Assembly: GCF_008831285.2 (NCBI RefSeq)
Contig: NC_045146.1
Location: 3,000,001 to 3,064,000, forward strand
Direction of reading: 5' to 3'
DNA from: Nymphaea colorata
Taxonomy: Eukaryota; Streptophyta; Magnoliopsida; Nymphaeales; Nymphaeaceae
Length of the DNA stretch: 64,000 nt
How positions within the stretch are numbered: position 1 is the stretch's first letter; the number at the start of each line of letters is the position of its first letter. The translations under genes and the position numbers were made by a program. This document shows positions 47,561 through 59,844 of the stretch, piece after piece. The notes under the pieces are model-generated. The model ran no database searches. It was not told the DNA's origin and saw nothing but the letters and a program-made list of their open reading frames with translations.

Positions 47561-48494
47561 AGTAGAAAACCATATTTGTCTTGGAAAAATGCTGAAAGAA
47601 TTTTTCTAGCTCCTCACTCAGCTCACTGGTGATGAAATTGGCTGTGTTGGAGCTGCTTGATGAGAGTGACTTCTCCTTTGATGATGGTTTCCCATTTAAC
47701 TCCCAACATTTTTCTCTAATATGTCTAGTTTTTTTGCAATATGAACATTTAAAATGATTCATTCCTTTCTTCATGATGGTTATATTTCCATTGCCTTTGG
47801 AATTGTTAGGCAGTGGCTTAGAATGAGTTTGGTATACTATCTTTTTGCTTGTATATCCAGCAGTCTGATTTTTCTTTTCTGGATTCATAACCTTCCAGTG
47901 AGCAACCTCTCTTTGTATGGTTTGACAGACTTGATTGAAGTTTGGCAATGGATTTTTTAAAAGTATTTGACTCCTAATACTCTCACATTCAACACCAAGT
48001 CCACCAAGAAAGTGGAAGATTTTATCATCTTCCAAACGTTGTCTATAGGCTGAGATAAAATTATATCGGCTTGTCTCCCATTGAGATATGAGTAAGTTCT
48101 AGCTGAATTGATAAACTCTAACCAAACTGTTTTCTTTCTCATATACTTCTTTTAATGTATCCCATATATCCTTAACCGTTTCATGATAAACAAGCATATT
48201 TGAAACACTTGGCTCCATGGAATTAATTAACCAAGGCATAACTAAATCATTTTCAGATTGCCATTCACCAAATTTTGGATCACATATGTCTGGAGGGGAG
48301 ATCTTACCATTAACGTATCTAATTTTTGATCGCCCACTAAGAAAGAGTCTTGCTGCTTTGGCCCATCCTAGATAGTTGGATCCATTTAGAAGAGTCGTGG
48401 TGATCTTCAAGGTATTATTTTGATCAGCCATAGACTTCTTTACACCGTCACTTGAATTGCTGCCTTGATCTCCATTGATATGAGATTCAGCCAT
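47553..48494 (-). pseudogene. copia gag, frame-shifted
   Basis: The N-terminal half (48494-48099) has LLNGSNYLGWAKAARLFLSG, the usual copia gag core. The C-terminal half (48035-47553) carries one CCHC zinc knuckle, CSYCKKTRHIREKC. The two halves are in different frames, with a break near 48,100-48,040. Confidence 0.88.
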
Positions 48495-48529
48495 GGTGGA
48501 GATGACTAAATGCCAAGATCACGAATAAT

Positions 48530-48541
48530 GTTTTGATACCA
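48530..48541 (-). other. primer-binding site of copia element 1
   Basis: The minus strand reads TGGTATCAAAAC directly inside the 5' LTR, close to the initiator-Met tRNA complement used by plant copia elements. Confidence 0.85.
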
Positions 48542-48741
48542 TAATAAGATGAACCAAAACAGAGAATACACAATACACGACAGCATTGGTTAAGAGTACA
48601 TATGCTCTTTAAATAAGATTACAATACAACGGTTAGAGAGACAAGGAAGACAGGTTGGAGTCTTTCTAAAAATTATGTTTCCTTAGATGACTCCAACGTT
48701 CTCCTCAAACGGTCCTTAATCTCCTCCAATTTTGCGTGATA
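48542..48741 (-). repeat. 5' LTR of copia element 1, internally deleted
   Basis: About 200 bp, against 275 bp for the other LTR. It lacks about 70 bp that in the 3' LTR runs from AAGCTTTACGTGG to TTATCTCACAC. The remainder aligns well, with scattered substitutions. Confidence 0.85.
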
Positions 48742-48905
48742 GAGGCAGCTTTTCAGGCCCTTTTTAGAAACCAGGTTTCACCAAAACTTGGTTTTGGCAA
48801 GGCCAAGTTTTAATGTCATCCAAACATTCTTGAAATAGTGTTTTGGGGTACAATCAAGTTTTGTCTCCCAAAACCTGGTTTTAGGCTGTCATTCAAACAA
48901 CCCTT
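48742..48905. repeat. right half of the split foldback repeat
   Basis: Contains AACCAGGTTTCACCAAAAC, TGTCATCCAAACATTC and the end GGCTGTCATTCAAACAACCC, inverse of motifs in 43990-44150. Confidence 0.55.
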
Positions 48906-49317
48906 CAAAGAATTCCAAAATCTCTCTCACACACAAAGAAAACTCATATTTAATGAGGTTCAGCAATGAGTGCCTACGTCCTCAATGGAACTCAAAGCTC
49001 ACATAATAATTTTATTCATCACTTTCTCAAGACATACCATTTGGTATTTGGTCATTGTTTAACAAGGTATCGTGCCAAATCTGTTCTACTTTTGCATCTT
49101 TTCAGATTTACAATATTTGTAGGATAACGATCCTTCCTGTTTTGATAGCAATCATGTCCTTCATATTTGGAAAGCTTTGATTTCATTTCTTTGTTGTCTT
49201 TGTTCCTTTCAACTTTCCATGAGTTTTTCTTGTACTAGAGTTTATCATCACCAAACAACCTGCTCAATTCTGGTATTATCTGTGGCAACCACCTTAGCCT
49301 TATGTTTTTCTCTAACA
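48905..49317 (-). repeat. 3' LTR of copia element 2 (approximate)
   Basis: On the minus strand it starts TGTTAGAGAAAAAC after the purine tract GAGTTGAGAGGGGA (49318-49331). The far end is set only roughly, because no partner LTR is available. Confidence 0.6.
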
Positions 49318-49379
49318 TCCCCTCTCAACTCACCCCACCACATGCAACTTGTGTTTCAGGTATGTATGACAGTCCTTGA

Positions 49380-50640
49380 CTAACGGCTTAGTAAGGATGT
49401 CAGCGATTTGGTCCCTTGATGAAATATATCTGATTTGAAATTGTTTGCGTTCTTGCACACAAACAACAGATCAATCTCCATATGTTTGGTCTGGCTATGA
49501 AATATCAGATGTGAAGCTAAGTTTGACGCTCCAACATTGTCACACCATATAGTAGGTATCTCTAGCATAGTGACACAAAGTTCGAGAGCAAGCATTGCAT
49601 CCATAACAGTTCTGCACGGCATTCATGAGTGCCATTTATTCTGCTTCGGTACTCGATCTAGAGACCACAGACTGTTTTTAGAGTTCCATGAAACTAGCGT
49701 GTTCCCATAAACACAACATCTATAAACACATTCTGCAGCATATTAGTAGACACATGCATACATAAACCATCATGAATAGTGGCCTTAAGATACCGCATAA
49801 TTCTTTTGACAGCAGTCCAATGCTCTTCTCTGGGAACATGCATACGCTGACAAACTTTGTTAACCACAAAACTGATGTTGAGCCTTGTTAAAGTCACATA
49901 CTATAACGCCCCTATAGTACTTTTGCATAAAGTGACATCCTTGAATCTACAACCATCATTATTAGTCTTGACATTAGACATTGGCCGGTGTGGCAATGGG
50001 TCGAACTCCTTCCATCCTGACTTTAAGCAAGAGGTCCATAATATAATTTTGTTGGCTTAATACAAAACCACTATTAACCTTTCGTGCTTCAATACTGAAG
50101 AAATAGTGTAAATCTCCTAGGTCCTTAATAGCAAATTCTTTTCAAAAACTACTAATGAGATTAGCAACTTCAACATAATTGTTTCCGGGTTATTATTATG
50201 TCATCGACATAGACAAGAATAAACATCTCAATTTCTTTGCCCGTAAAATAAACAAGGAAGTATCTGCCTTAGCAATTTTGTAACTGAGACGTTGTAAAAG
50301 TTGCTCAACCAAGAATACCGTGCTCGAAGGGCTTCTTTGAAACTGTAAAGAGCTTTATTGCGTTTACACACGTGTGTTGGTTTTGTCTTGTCCTCAAATT
50401 CCAGTGGCTGATGCATAAATACATATTCTCTAAATCTCCATGAAGCATAGCATTTTGAACATCCATGTCTAATGTACCAGTTTTTGCTGATGGCAATGAT
50501 GAGGACAATTCTAATTGTTGTGGGCTTAAAGCTCTCAAAGTAATCTAACCCCTCTTTCTTGTTGTATCCTTTAGCAACAAGCCGGGTTTTGTAACGATCA
50601 AGTGTGCCATCAGATTTTCTTTTTTATTTTGAACATTTGC
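49380..50640 (-). pseudogene. copia element 2 RT and RNase H, broken
   Basis: RNase H tail: WCDNVGASNLASH and FHSQTKHMEIDL (49622-49380). RT tail: HWTAVKRIMRYLKATI (49897-49694). RT core: DMDVQNAMLHGDL (near 50460) and LVYVDDIII. All lie in different frames. Confidence 0.85.
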
Positions 50641-50913
50641 AGCCAACTATGCTTTTAGCTTGATCAGTTGGTACCAAAGTCCATGTGTTGTTCCTTTTCA
50701 AAGCATCAAATTATGATTGCATCGCAACACGCCAATTTAGACTTTTCATGGCTTCCTTTAAATTATTTGGTTCAGACTAGTTTAACATGCGAGAGCAAGG
50801 CCAAGGGAGAAGGATGATTACTTGTCATGAAGGTCTTCGGTTTTAGACTACCTGTTTAAGACCTGGTAATCATTGTGTGAGATTGTCTCCCTACGTTGTT
50901 AAACTGTTTCATA

Positions 50914-51105
50914 CAAGGGTGGAGCCAAGGTAGGGTCAGCATGGGCCTTGTCTCCACCTTAACTTTTTTAAAAATTTAAATGCAATTTTTTAAAAAATTT
51001 CACTTGTTCTATATAAAAAATTTTAAAAATGATATTTCAACCTTCGTCAGAATTTAGAAACTTTAATTCGACCCATCTCATGAACAATTTTTGGCTCCAC
51101 GCTTG
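50914..51105. mobile_element. hAT-like MITE nested in copia element 2
   Basis: Starts CAAGGGTGGAGCCAAGG and ends TTTTTGGCTCCACGCTTG. The flanking 8-mers GTTTCATA (50906-50913) and GTTTAATG (51106-51113) agree at 6 of 8 positions. Confidence 0.75.
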
Positions 51106-51428
51106 GTTTAATGTTCCCCATCATGTTGATCCTCTTGATTTGATGCCACAGGTTCGACTTCAGTCTGAAAGTTGGGCATTGTGTTTGAGGAGTTGTGTTT
51201 TCTTACATCACCTGCTTGATTATTTTGTTGTTCTCCTATTAGTTGTAGAAGAACTTTCATTTTGCTGAATAAAATTGGGTACAGTAATGACATGCCCACC
51301 TTTAACGATCTGCTTATTTTGCATTTGTTGACACGGTTCAAGAAAAGGAAACCTTCTTTCATCAAACCTGACATGTCTGGAAATAAGCATTTTGAATCTT
51401 TTTAGACTAAGACAAAGATATCTATTAT

Positions 51429-51620
51429 CAGGGGCGGTGCCAAGGTAAGGCCCGCTTGGGCCCTCACCACACTTCAATTTTTTTTTTAAATTTAAATGTA
51501 AATTTTAGAAAATTTTACTTGTTCTATATAAAAATTTTGAAAAATAACATTTCGGACCTTGTCAAAATTTTAAAACTTTAATTCTGCCCCCCTCATAAAA
51601 AATTTGTGGCTCCGCCCCTG
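51429..51620. mobile_element. hAT-like MITE nested in copia element 2, 8-bp target duplication
   Basis: Starts CAGGGGCGGTGCCAAGG and ends TGTGGCTCCGCCCCTG. The flanking 8-mers TCTATTAT (51421-51428) and TCTATGAT (51621-51628) differ at one base. It interrupts copia coding sequence between the LISRHVRFDE and FPYLDDY blocks. Confidence 0.88.
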
Positions 51621-52272
51621 TCTATGATGGTTAGAAACATATATCATGAAGACACATAAGTCACTCTTAAAAGTCCATCTTGTCTCTTCTATAGTCGTCC
51701 AAGTACGGGAAGTAGGCATACCCATAGACTTTGAGGAAATTGTAGTCAGGTTTTTGCTTTACTAGATTTTCAAATGGTGCCTTATAATTTTAAACTCTAG
51801 TTGCAAGGCAATTGGTCATAAAAACTGCAGATTGAAAATTCAGCACTGGGAATTCTCCTCCCCACTCTGAATGGAAGAATTTTAATTTTCTTTTCAGTAA
51901 GATTTTCGCTGTGATTCGTGAAGGTGGAAAATATGCACAACATACCAGATTTTTGTTTCAAATGTGAACTGTGAACTTCTTTTGGAAGTTGATCAACTAC
52001 TGATGTGAATGTGACAAACATTGTGACTTTTTAGAGGTTTGAGTTGTAATGTGATTTTTCTTTTTATATCAAAAATGTATAAGAACAACATCTAGTGTAT
52101 GTGTGAAATATATTAAATTTTCTCAAACATAATTAATAATGTATATAGGATTTGTGGATTTCTCCATTTGGGTTTGGACTGAGAATTCCTGCAACCTCTC
52201 ACAGCACATTGCTGATACCCGATGCAATGTATCGGGTGACCATGATTGACTGAGTTCAAGATGGTTGTAGGA

Positions 52273-52273
<1 letters not shown>

Positions 52274-52312
<39 letters not shown>
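52274..52312. repeat. (TA)n microsatellite
   Basis: About 19 TA units. Confidence 0.95.
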
Positions 52313-52316
<4 letters not shown>

Positions 52317-52433
52317 ATTTAATGTATGACAAGTAACAAAAGATATCAAGAAATCAATATTTGACTACATATCAAAACTTAAAATAGTCCCAAAACGATG
52401 ATTTTTTTTAAAAAAAAAAACATTACATTTGAC

Positions 52434-52805
52434 TTTAGTGAAGTTCAAAATATGCCACTGAAGGATTTTGGTTGGGAACACAGCATGCTACTGAAAATGT
52501 CAGAAAATGTGTTGATGGTGATTTGACTCAGTAGCAAAATTTCTAAATGCCATAAATGGACACCTTCTACGGCTTTGGAATATTGTCACTGAAAAACTTT
52601 CAATGATGCTTTCCTCACATGCCATAGGTGACGTTTTCCAAGTGTTGGAATGATGCCACTAAAAGGTTTTCAGTGTAATTGACGCTTTCATGGTAGAGTG
52701 AGAGTCATTAAAGGACCATTAATGGCGTTCTTTAAATGTTAATGCGCGTCACTCTACTATGGCATAGAACAAGTGCCACTGAATAGTTTTCTGTGACACG
52801 GAAAA
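52434..52805. mobile_element. non-autonomous DNA transposon with GCCACTGAAA motif array
   Basis: G(C/T)CACTGAA/GCCACTAAAA motifs at about 52452, 52586, 52650 and 52770, an inverse TTTTCAGTG at about 52666, and a variant GCTACTGAAAA at 52487. These are the same words as at 19680-20310, in mainly the opposite sense. Confidence 0.55.
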
Positions 52806-53164
52806 TCAATTGTATGGTTTACTGGGAGAGTCAAAATAAAAATTTACTAAAGGTCAACAAGAAACAAAAAAAAAACAAAACAAAGGGAATGAGCAAAAAG
52901 CATCTACTTTTCCTAGGGAACCAATGGCAAGGGAGAGAGGACTGGAGCAAGGAACAGATGCAGATGCAATAGTCGATCTATGGTATTTATATACAACTAC
53001 ATCTGATTTCAAAGTAGGTCTGATCAGATGTTTAGTATGTCTGAATCCAAATATAATCAGATTTCTTAATCAAATGCCTTTTTTTTTTCATCTCATTCCA
53101 AATCTTTTGGTCAGATATCAAATCCAAATCCAACAACTCTGAACACCTGTCAAACACCCACGTC

Positions 53165-56100
53165 ACTAAAAAAGGTTAGTCGCAAAGGACCTTTTCGTAA
53201 TTAAAAAAAAATCAATATAAATATAAAGTAATAATCCTGATTATGACTTTTTCTCTAACTTACCATAAAAAGGGAGGGCTTGGAGGCACTTAAACTGAAA
53301 ATAAAAAGGTAAGGATTAAAGATTAACTCATGTCAATCACAACATTTATTTTAATTATGAGCATAAGGAAAGAATACTGTAAGCTTTTGACGGTTTTACA
53401 CTTAAAAAATGAAAATAATTTCAAGTCTATTCTCATTTCCTATATATATATATATATATATATTCTGATTTCTCATTTTTTCCATTTGGAAAAAATAATT
53501 TTGCGTAATTCTTTGTTTTGTTGAAGTTCTTTCCTTAATTGTTTGATTCACTCTGAAGCCTTAACCCGAAAATTTCTCCTGGTTGTTGCTTTTACTGATT
53601 CTGTTTTAGTGAGTTTTTTCGAGCATTTTTTTTCCGTCTGATGAGGAAGAGCGTGCGGATCTCATGTAAGATGTTTTTATTGTAGTGTCGATCTTTTGAG
53701 ATTTCTTTTATTTTTTTGGTGGATTTGGCGATTTTCTTACGGCTGGCTATTCTTCCTTTGGGCATTATACGGTTTAGAATCGAGCTTCTGGCTACCTTTT
53801 CCCTAGTCTTTGTGGCATTGATATTATGAATTATACAGCTAATTCGAGCTTCTGTGGCTAACGTCGTGCATCTTTGGCATTTTTTAACTTGGTTTAATGA
53901 TTCTCGGACTCTGATTTGCTTTTCCCAGCGGCTTCTGTTCACTGGTTACGGTTACGGACTTCATGAAAATGGTGGTGTCTCTGTTTAGGAGAAGTGGTCT
54001 TGCGAGTTTGAAACGGTCAAAATGTTCTCATGATCGAGAAGCTGTTGTTACTGTGTTCCTGTAATGAAAATTGAAGGAAATACGGCTGTCTGTATCAACT
54101 ATAGTCTATAGATGATTGTAGTGTTTGATTTGATTTTCCATGCATGCGTTGAATCTGAGAATAGCAAGGTAGTGGTGCTAATCACCTGCACCGACTGCTC
54201 TATGATCTTTTGGTAATTGTCTGTAGCTGTGGGATTAGTTTCTCGTGGATTTTGTGTAAATTCTCGCTGATGAATCTTTGATACTTGTATGCTTGTTTTT
54301 TATGGGTATTCATGAGCAATTTGCTTTTCGCTACATAAAGGGGTCTTATCACGGCGGCGGTGGATGAAGAGATGATTTCAGGGCATTGAGAAACCGAGCA
54401 GCTATCTTTTTCTTTGTTTCTTTTAATATTGGCTATCTGTTGTTATTGATAGCAAATAGCAATCTTACAACGGCATGCTGCGACTTACGACCGTATGCAC
54501 AAAATATTGTCCCTTAGGAAGCAGTCTGGCGTTACTGCAATTTGTCGAGTAGAGTGTTGAATAAATAGACAAGCCTCTCTCGTAAAATAAATGTGGCGTT
54601 TGAATACTTGAATTTTGTTTCTTTTTTCTTTTTTTTTTTTTTTTGTTCCTTCATTTTAGAGCACCCAAAATGAGGCCACGTTCCCTACATGAAACACTCT
54701 AGACTAACAAATTCCTTAATTTTGGTGGCGCAATGGAGGCGTGCTGTCAAATGGTGGGATTATCTGCACATACAACTTAACGTCTGCTACTACTTTTTCC
54801 TTTTTCTGTTTGAGTTTATTTTCAGTTGTTGAGTGTGAAATCTTGTGAGTTTGATTTTACTGTTGCTCTTATGAAAGGTTTTATCTTTGTGGAAGGAAAT
54901 GGTCGAGGTAAGTGAATTTCTTTCCCATGGAAAAATTCCTTTTGTTCAAACTTTGAAACTCTTATGTCAAAAATAACACATGATTTGCAGAGTAATGATG
55001 CCATTGGTCCTATGCTGATGCAGATGGATAATTAAGTTAATCCAGCGAAGAGTTTATCCCAAGACCCTAAACATCATTCTCTGATCCTGGTTAGGGGTGT
55101 AGGTCTGACAAGATTGTTAAAGGGTGCTGGACTTCTTGAATGGAACCAACTTGTCTTTCAGTGAGATGCAAAAGCAGTAGTTCTTTCTTTTCATTTTTGA
55201 TACTTTACATACTCATACTGGCTCGTGAATACCTCAATGTGAAGTTTGTGGATCTGTCAGATAAAGAGGCTGGATATTTACACTCGAACATTACATTTTT
55301 GTTGTTCTTTTCAGTGCTAGTCTCTGCCAAGACAGAGTAGGTGATAGTCTGCCCCTTAAGGCTGTTTATTTCCATAAGAGACCTAGCCTAATGCTAGGAA
55401 TTAGCAGAGTTATCTGGCATCTCTTTGGGCTACTTGAGAAGGGCAAGCGGGTGTCACATGATGCCTGTCTCAATAACGGTGTGACTTGAGACGTACGGCA
55501 TGAAATTTCCTGATTTCTGTCATATCTCTGGCAACGCAACAGAAAGAAAAGAAAACTCCATTTAAGGGGCACCTAGCATCGGCATTTTTTAGACCATCAG
55601 TCTCAGAAGTGCTGTTCCAAGACTCTTTTCTCCCCCATTTCAACATGGCTTTGATTCTTCTTACTGTTGGTTGTCTGTCCTCTCTTTTGGTTTTGTGTTT
55701 GTTTTTTTCCTTTTGGACATTTTGGCAGCCAGATTTGATCCTTAAATACTCATTCAAGGATTGAAACATCTAGCTTGTGTAATCTGTAAGTCAAAGAATT
55801 TTGAGGGCTGTTAATTAGAGGTTTATGGTGGTGCATGATGATACTGAGTTTCAAATTTGGACTTGGAACATTTGTTACTGTGTATACCATCAGGTCATAG
55901 TTTCATCGCTGATTATTTTTTGTATTGTTGGTTTCTGGTGCATTACCTTTCAACTGTCAATGCTGATATCTTTTCTTCTGCATACCTGAGGATTTTGTAC
56001 TTACCTTTCTTTCATATCGGCAATTACAGTAAGTAAAGGTGGGCGACCAAACATATGGGGCTTCATAATGTTGCAGCATTTCTTGCTGCAGCTCTGAATA

Positions 56101-56192
56101 AAAAAAAGGCACCACATTCTCCCACTGCATCTGGTTAAAGTGCCTGCTACTGGCTGGCGTTAGGCTCAGCAGGATACAGAAAGCAAGCAAGC
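53165..56192 (+). other. spacer and probable promoter / 5' leader of apyrase
   Basis: No coding gene is supported. A (TA)n tract lies at 53441-53462. The stretch from about 53550 is less repeat-like and could hold the apyrase leader with one or more introns (T-rich runs at about 54619-54645, and a TTACAG at about 56026-56031 as a possible last acceptor). The open frame at 53942-53592 (minus) is a Lys/Arg-rich shadow with no motif. Confidence 0.4.
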
Positions 56193-59113
56193 ATGAGGCT
56201 TTCCTCATCTCTTCAAGATCTCTCAACTTACAGTAACACTAATATTGAAGATGGCCATTGTGACCGTGCAAGTGATACATGCACAGCACATCCGAAATTT
56301 GTCTCTGCAGATGTGCAAAGGGAAATTGCAAGTTCAAGTTTTTCAAAGGAGAAAGGTCTACCATCTTCCTTGTTTACATCAAAAAAATGGATGGCCATCA
56401 CTACCATGCTTTTCTGCATTTTCTTGTTTGTTTTGTCTTTATACATTTGTGCAAGATATTTTAATACTTTTCAATCTCCTAGATATTCCCAGTACTCTAT
56501 AATTTTGGATAGTGGAAGCACAGGCACACGGGTCTATGTATATGAATGGTTGCCTGATAAAAATCGACGCCATGGACATCTTCCCTTGAGTATTAAGTCC
56601 TTGCCAAAGGACCCCCAAAAAAGACCCATCATGAGGAATGGTCGTGCTTATCATCGTATGGAAACAGAACCTGGTTTTGATAAACTTGTGCACAATATCT
56701 CAAGATTGAAGTCTGCCATACATCCCCTTATCCAGTGGGCAGAGAAACAAGTACCCAAAGGAGCACATAGAAGCACTCCTTTATACCTTTATGCCACAGC
56801 AGGTCTTCGGCGGCTGCCAAGTGCTGATTCAAAATGGCTTTTGGATAATGCATGGAAAATTTTAAAAGGATCATCATTCATTTGTCAGAGGGGCTCAGTG
56901 AAGATTATCAGTGGCATGGAAGAAGCCTACTATGGATGGATAGCTCTTAATTACAAGATGAAGACATTAGGTTTTGGAAAATCAAAATCAACATTTGGAT
57001 CTCTAGACTTGGGTGGTTCCTCGCTGCAAGTGACTTTTGAAACTCAGGATATTTTGCATGGCAGAACAAGTTTAAATTTGAGCATAGGAGAAGCTAAACA
57101 TCATCTTAGTGCATATTCTCTTTCTGGTTATGGCCTAAATGATGCCTTTGATAAATCTGTTGTGTTTCTTCTCAATAAGCATGTTAAAAGTATCAAGAAG
57201 AAAACAAATGACAAGATAGCACTTGACCATCCATGTCTGCACACTGGTTACAGAGAACGGTATGCATGTCGCAGTTGTGCTGTAACTGATCAAGGAGGGA
57301 TTCCCTTGGCTGACAGAAAAACCATACAAAGAAAAGCATCTGGAATCACTGTTGAGTTGCATGGCCTCCCAGATTGGGAAGGTTGTGTATCACTTGCAAA
57401 ATCAACTGTAAATTTGTCTGAGTGGTTCCATGTTACTGCTGGCATGGATTGTTCAAAGAAACCTTGTGCTCTGACTGACGATCTACCACAGCCTTTTGGG
57501 CAGTTTTTTGCAATGTCTGGATTTTTTGTAGTCTTCAAATTTTTTAATTTAACCTCCAAAGTTTCTCTAAATGATGTGATGCTGAAGGGCCATGAGTTCT
57601 GCAGTAAAACATGGGAAGTTGCTAAAAACAGTGTGGCTCCACAACCATTTATAGAGCAGTATTGTTTCCGTGCACCTTACATTGTTTCACTTTTGAGGGA
57701 CGGCCTTCATATAGATGATAACAGAATAAGTATTAGTTCTGGTAGCATCACTTGGACACTAGGTGTTGCTCTAACAGAAGCTGGAAAGATTTTGTCAAGA
57801 CCAACTGATTTTCAGGGATATTCTGTCTTTCCTCAGAAGTTTAGCCCAGCCATTCTAATTACTATTATGTTTATATCACTGGCGGTGATTGTTGCTCTCA
57901 TATGCTATACTGGAAAAGGAGATTCAAGATGCTTTCATGGATCATATCTACCACTAGCTCTTGGGCTATCTGGTATGCTTCTATATTTAACTGTTTGTTA
58001 TGAACTTTCTTTTTTAAATGTCAGGCTTATGTTTACTGCAACTGTTCAGAAAGAAGAGGATGTTTTTAATACCGTTTATAGACTTGCAGGGGCTTGTACC
58101 ACTAATTTGTATGCCCCTTATCGGGCATGCCAATTGATTAAGGAGTTTAACTTTTAATGGTTGGTTGCTCAAAATATTTTCACCCTTAGGAACTGTTACC
58201 AATGTAATCAAATTTGCAGAATCAAGCTAATACTTCCTAAGGAAAATCCTTGTTGCACCTGAAAGACATTATCCGAGCTTTGAAAAATGCTCATAAAAAT
58301 GGAAAAATTTAGTTTTTCCAAGTCAATAACTTGATACTGTTGTGGACCAATTTTAGGTTTCCCTTCCATTAGAGTTAGCAAATTGCCTTGTGAAATATCT
58401 GAGACAATCTGGATGGAATAATGAATGAGGTACTTTGAGAGTCTTACATGGTATACTTCATTACTGTCATGGTTTGAAGTTTGGATTAGCATGGTTAACA
58501 CTTACTGTACTTTTGAATACTTAAGGTTTCTTGAGAACAACTGGCATGAGTATTGTTGGCATAAAAACAGTAGGATGGGGTCACAATGTTGAAAGGTCCT
58601 TCAAGCTAGTTCATAATGTTGCTAGGTTCATTTGGTTTTCTGGAGATCAGTTCCAGTTAGCTTTATATAAACATTTGTCACTAGTCATTTTCAACTAACT
58701 AAAAAGTTCTATAGTTCACTGTCTTTTCTTCTTGAACGATCTCTGGGTAGAAGTGTTATGAATGTTAGCATTGACGTGCCACCAGGTATTCATTTGGTGA
58801 GTGTGGGGTTTTCTGATATAGCTTGCTATTCTTTAATTCTGGGAAATGAGTGTTTACGGCATTTCATTGTCACATGTCGTACTAATATGAGAAGCTGGAG
58901 AAAGTGAAAAAAAAAATTATGTTACTTACATTAAAAAGTTTAAGACGACAACATAAGAACCCAATGTAAATCTGAGGATTGATTAGAACAAGGAAATAAA
59001 GTACATAGATTAGGTGAAAAAACATTCCATCCGCACTTATCCTGAAAATGCCAAGGACATTATCTGCTTGTTATTAACCACAAAGATGTTCTTATATAAC
59101 AGAGAAACTCTCT

Positions 59114-59157
<44 letters not shown>

Positions 59158-59844
59158 TCTTTTGACTCTGTTCAGGAAAGAGTACAAATTTCACAATGTC
59201 TGTTCATATATGCTTGTTGTCATCATTGTAAATCAACATCTAAAAATAGACATGCTTTTCCTAAGATATTGCTGAAAGTTTGAAACTGATGACTGGTTTT
59301 CTAGTTTCAGTCATGTTTTTTTATTGATGCCTTTATTTTCTTTATCTGATTTATACAAGTCTCATTTTTAACGTAAATGTTTTTTTCTGTTCCTGTTACT
59401 ACAAGAACAAGAAGAAGATGGAGATGATTTAGTCATTTGGATGCTGATGAATAAAAGTTCTATTTAATAATGCTAACATGTTAGACTATGGTGACTGTAT
59501 ATTATTATACAAGAAAACTCTGAAATGGTCATGGTGTTTCAGGTGATGGAAGAGTGAAAACGCCACTAAGTCCCACTGCTGCTGGACCTGAAGAACTGCG
59601 ATTTGGAAAATCACATGGTTTAAGCAATGCAAACATTAGCCTCATTGAGTCACTGCCATGTAGATCAATACATGGAGTTGCACATAGCTTTTCCACTAGT
59701 AGTTTGGGACAGATGCCGCTAGAGAATAATGGTAGACCTGTCTGGTTACCTCATCGAAGTCAAATGCGGTTTCAGAGTAGACGAACACAGTCAAGGGAAG
59801 ACCTTAGTTTCTCATTTGCTGAGGCTCACATGGGAATGGTGTAA
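56193..59844 (+). CDS. APY7: Probable apyrase (GDA1/CD39 family), APY7-type
   Basis: Membrane NTP/NDP phosphohydrolase of the GDA1/CD39 family. Exon 1 is 56193-57972; exon 2 is 59543-59844. The junction TCT-G|GT reads SGDGRVKTPLSPT, conserved in the plant APY7 subfamily. The product is 693 residues. Features: an N-terminal transmembrane helix about 67-88; the apyrase regions IILDSGSTGTRV (103-114), YATAGLRR (200-207), GMEEAYYGW (241-249), LDLGGSSLQV (271-280) and a C-terminal SGSITWTLGVA; a second helix about 552-571; and a basic, Ser-rich tail ending with RSQMRFQSRRTQSREDLS. Two helices bracketing the catalytic domain are typical. If exon 1 is not spliced, the frame runs on to 58157 and replaces the tail. 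The ATG at 56193 is the first in frame. The Arabidopsis homologue acts in pollen wall formation, probably in endomembranes; that role is inferred here. Confidence 0.94.
59108..59153. repeat. (CT)n microsatellite inside the apyrase intron
   Basis: About 20 CT units, within the 1570-bp intron 57973-59542. Confidence 0.95.

Larger units (their letters stand above)
44151..48741 (-). mobile_element. Ty1/copia retrotransposon 1, near complete but decayed
   Basis: The order on the minus strand is LTR, primer site, gag, protease region, integrase, reverse transcriptase, RNase H, polypurine tract, LTR; integrase before RT defines Ty1/copia. All frames carry stops or shifts, so the element is dead. 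The two LTRs are similar but differ by an internal deletion. A clear 5-bp target duplication is not seen at the edges. Confidence 0.93.
48905..52030 (-). mobile_element. Ty1/copia retrotransposon 2, truncated
   Basis: Same orientation as element 1. From the 3' LTR leftwards on the minus strand come RNase H, reverse transcriptase with YVDD (about 50194-50205, LVYVDDIIIT), a linker with LISRHVRFDE (about 51360-51390) and an integrase piece with FLKVYGYAYFPYLDDY (about 51690-51740). Gag, primer site and 5' LTR are not found. Frames are heavily broken. Two hAT-like MITEs are nested inside. Confidence 0.85.

Noticed and set aside
49177-49383. 68-codon plus-strand open frame
   Set aside because: It overlaps the LTR and polypurine tract of copia element 2 on the other strand.
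53592-53942. 116-codon Lys/Arg-rich minus-strand frame as a gene
   Set aside because: It lies in the probable apyrase leader region, is compositionally biased (T-rich opposite strand) and lacks any motif.
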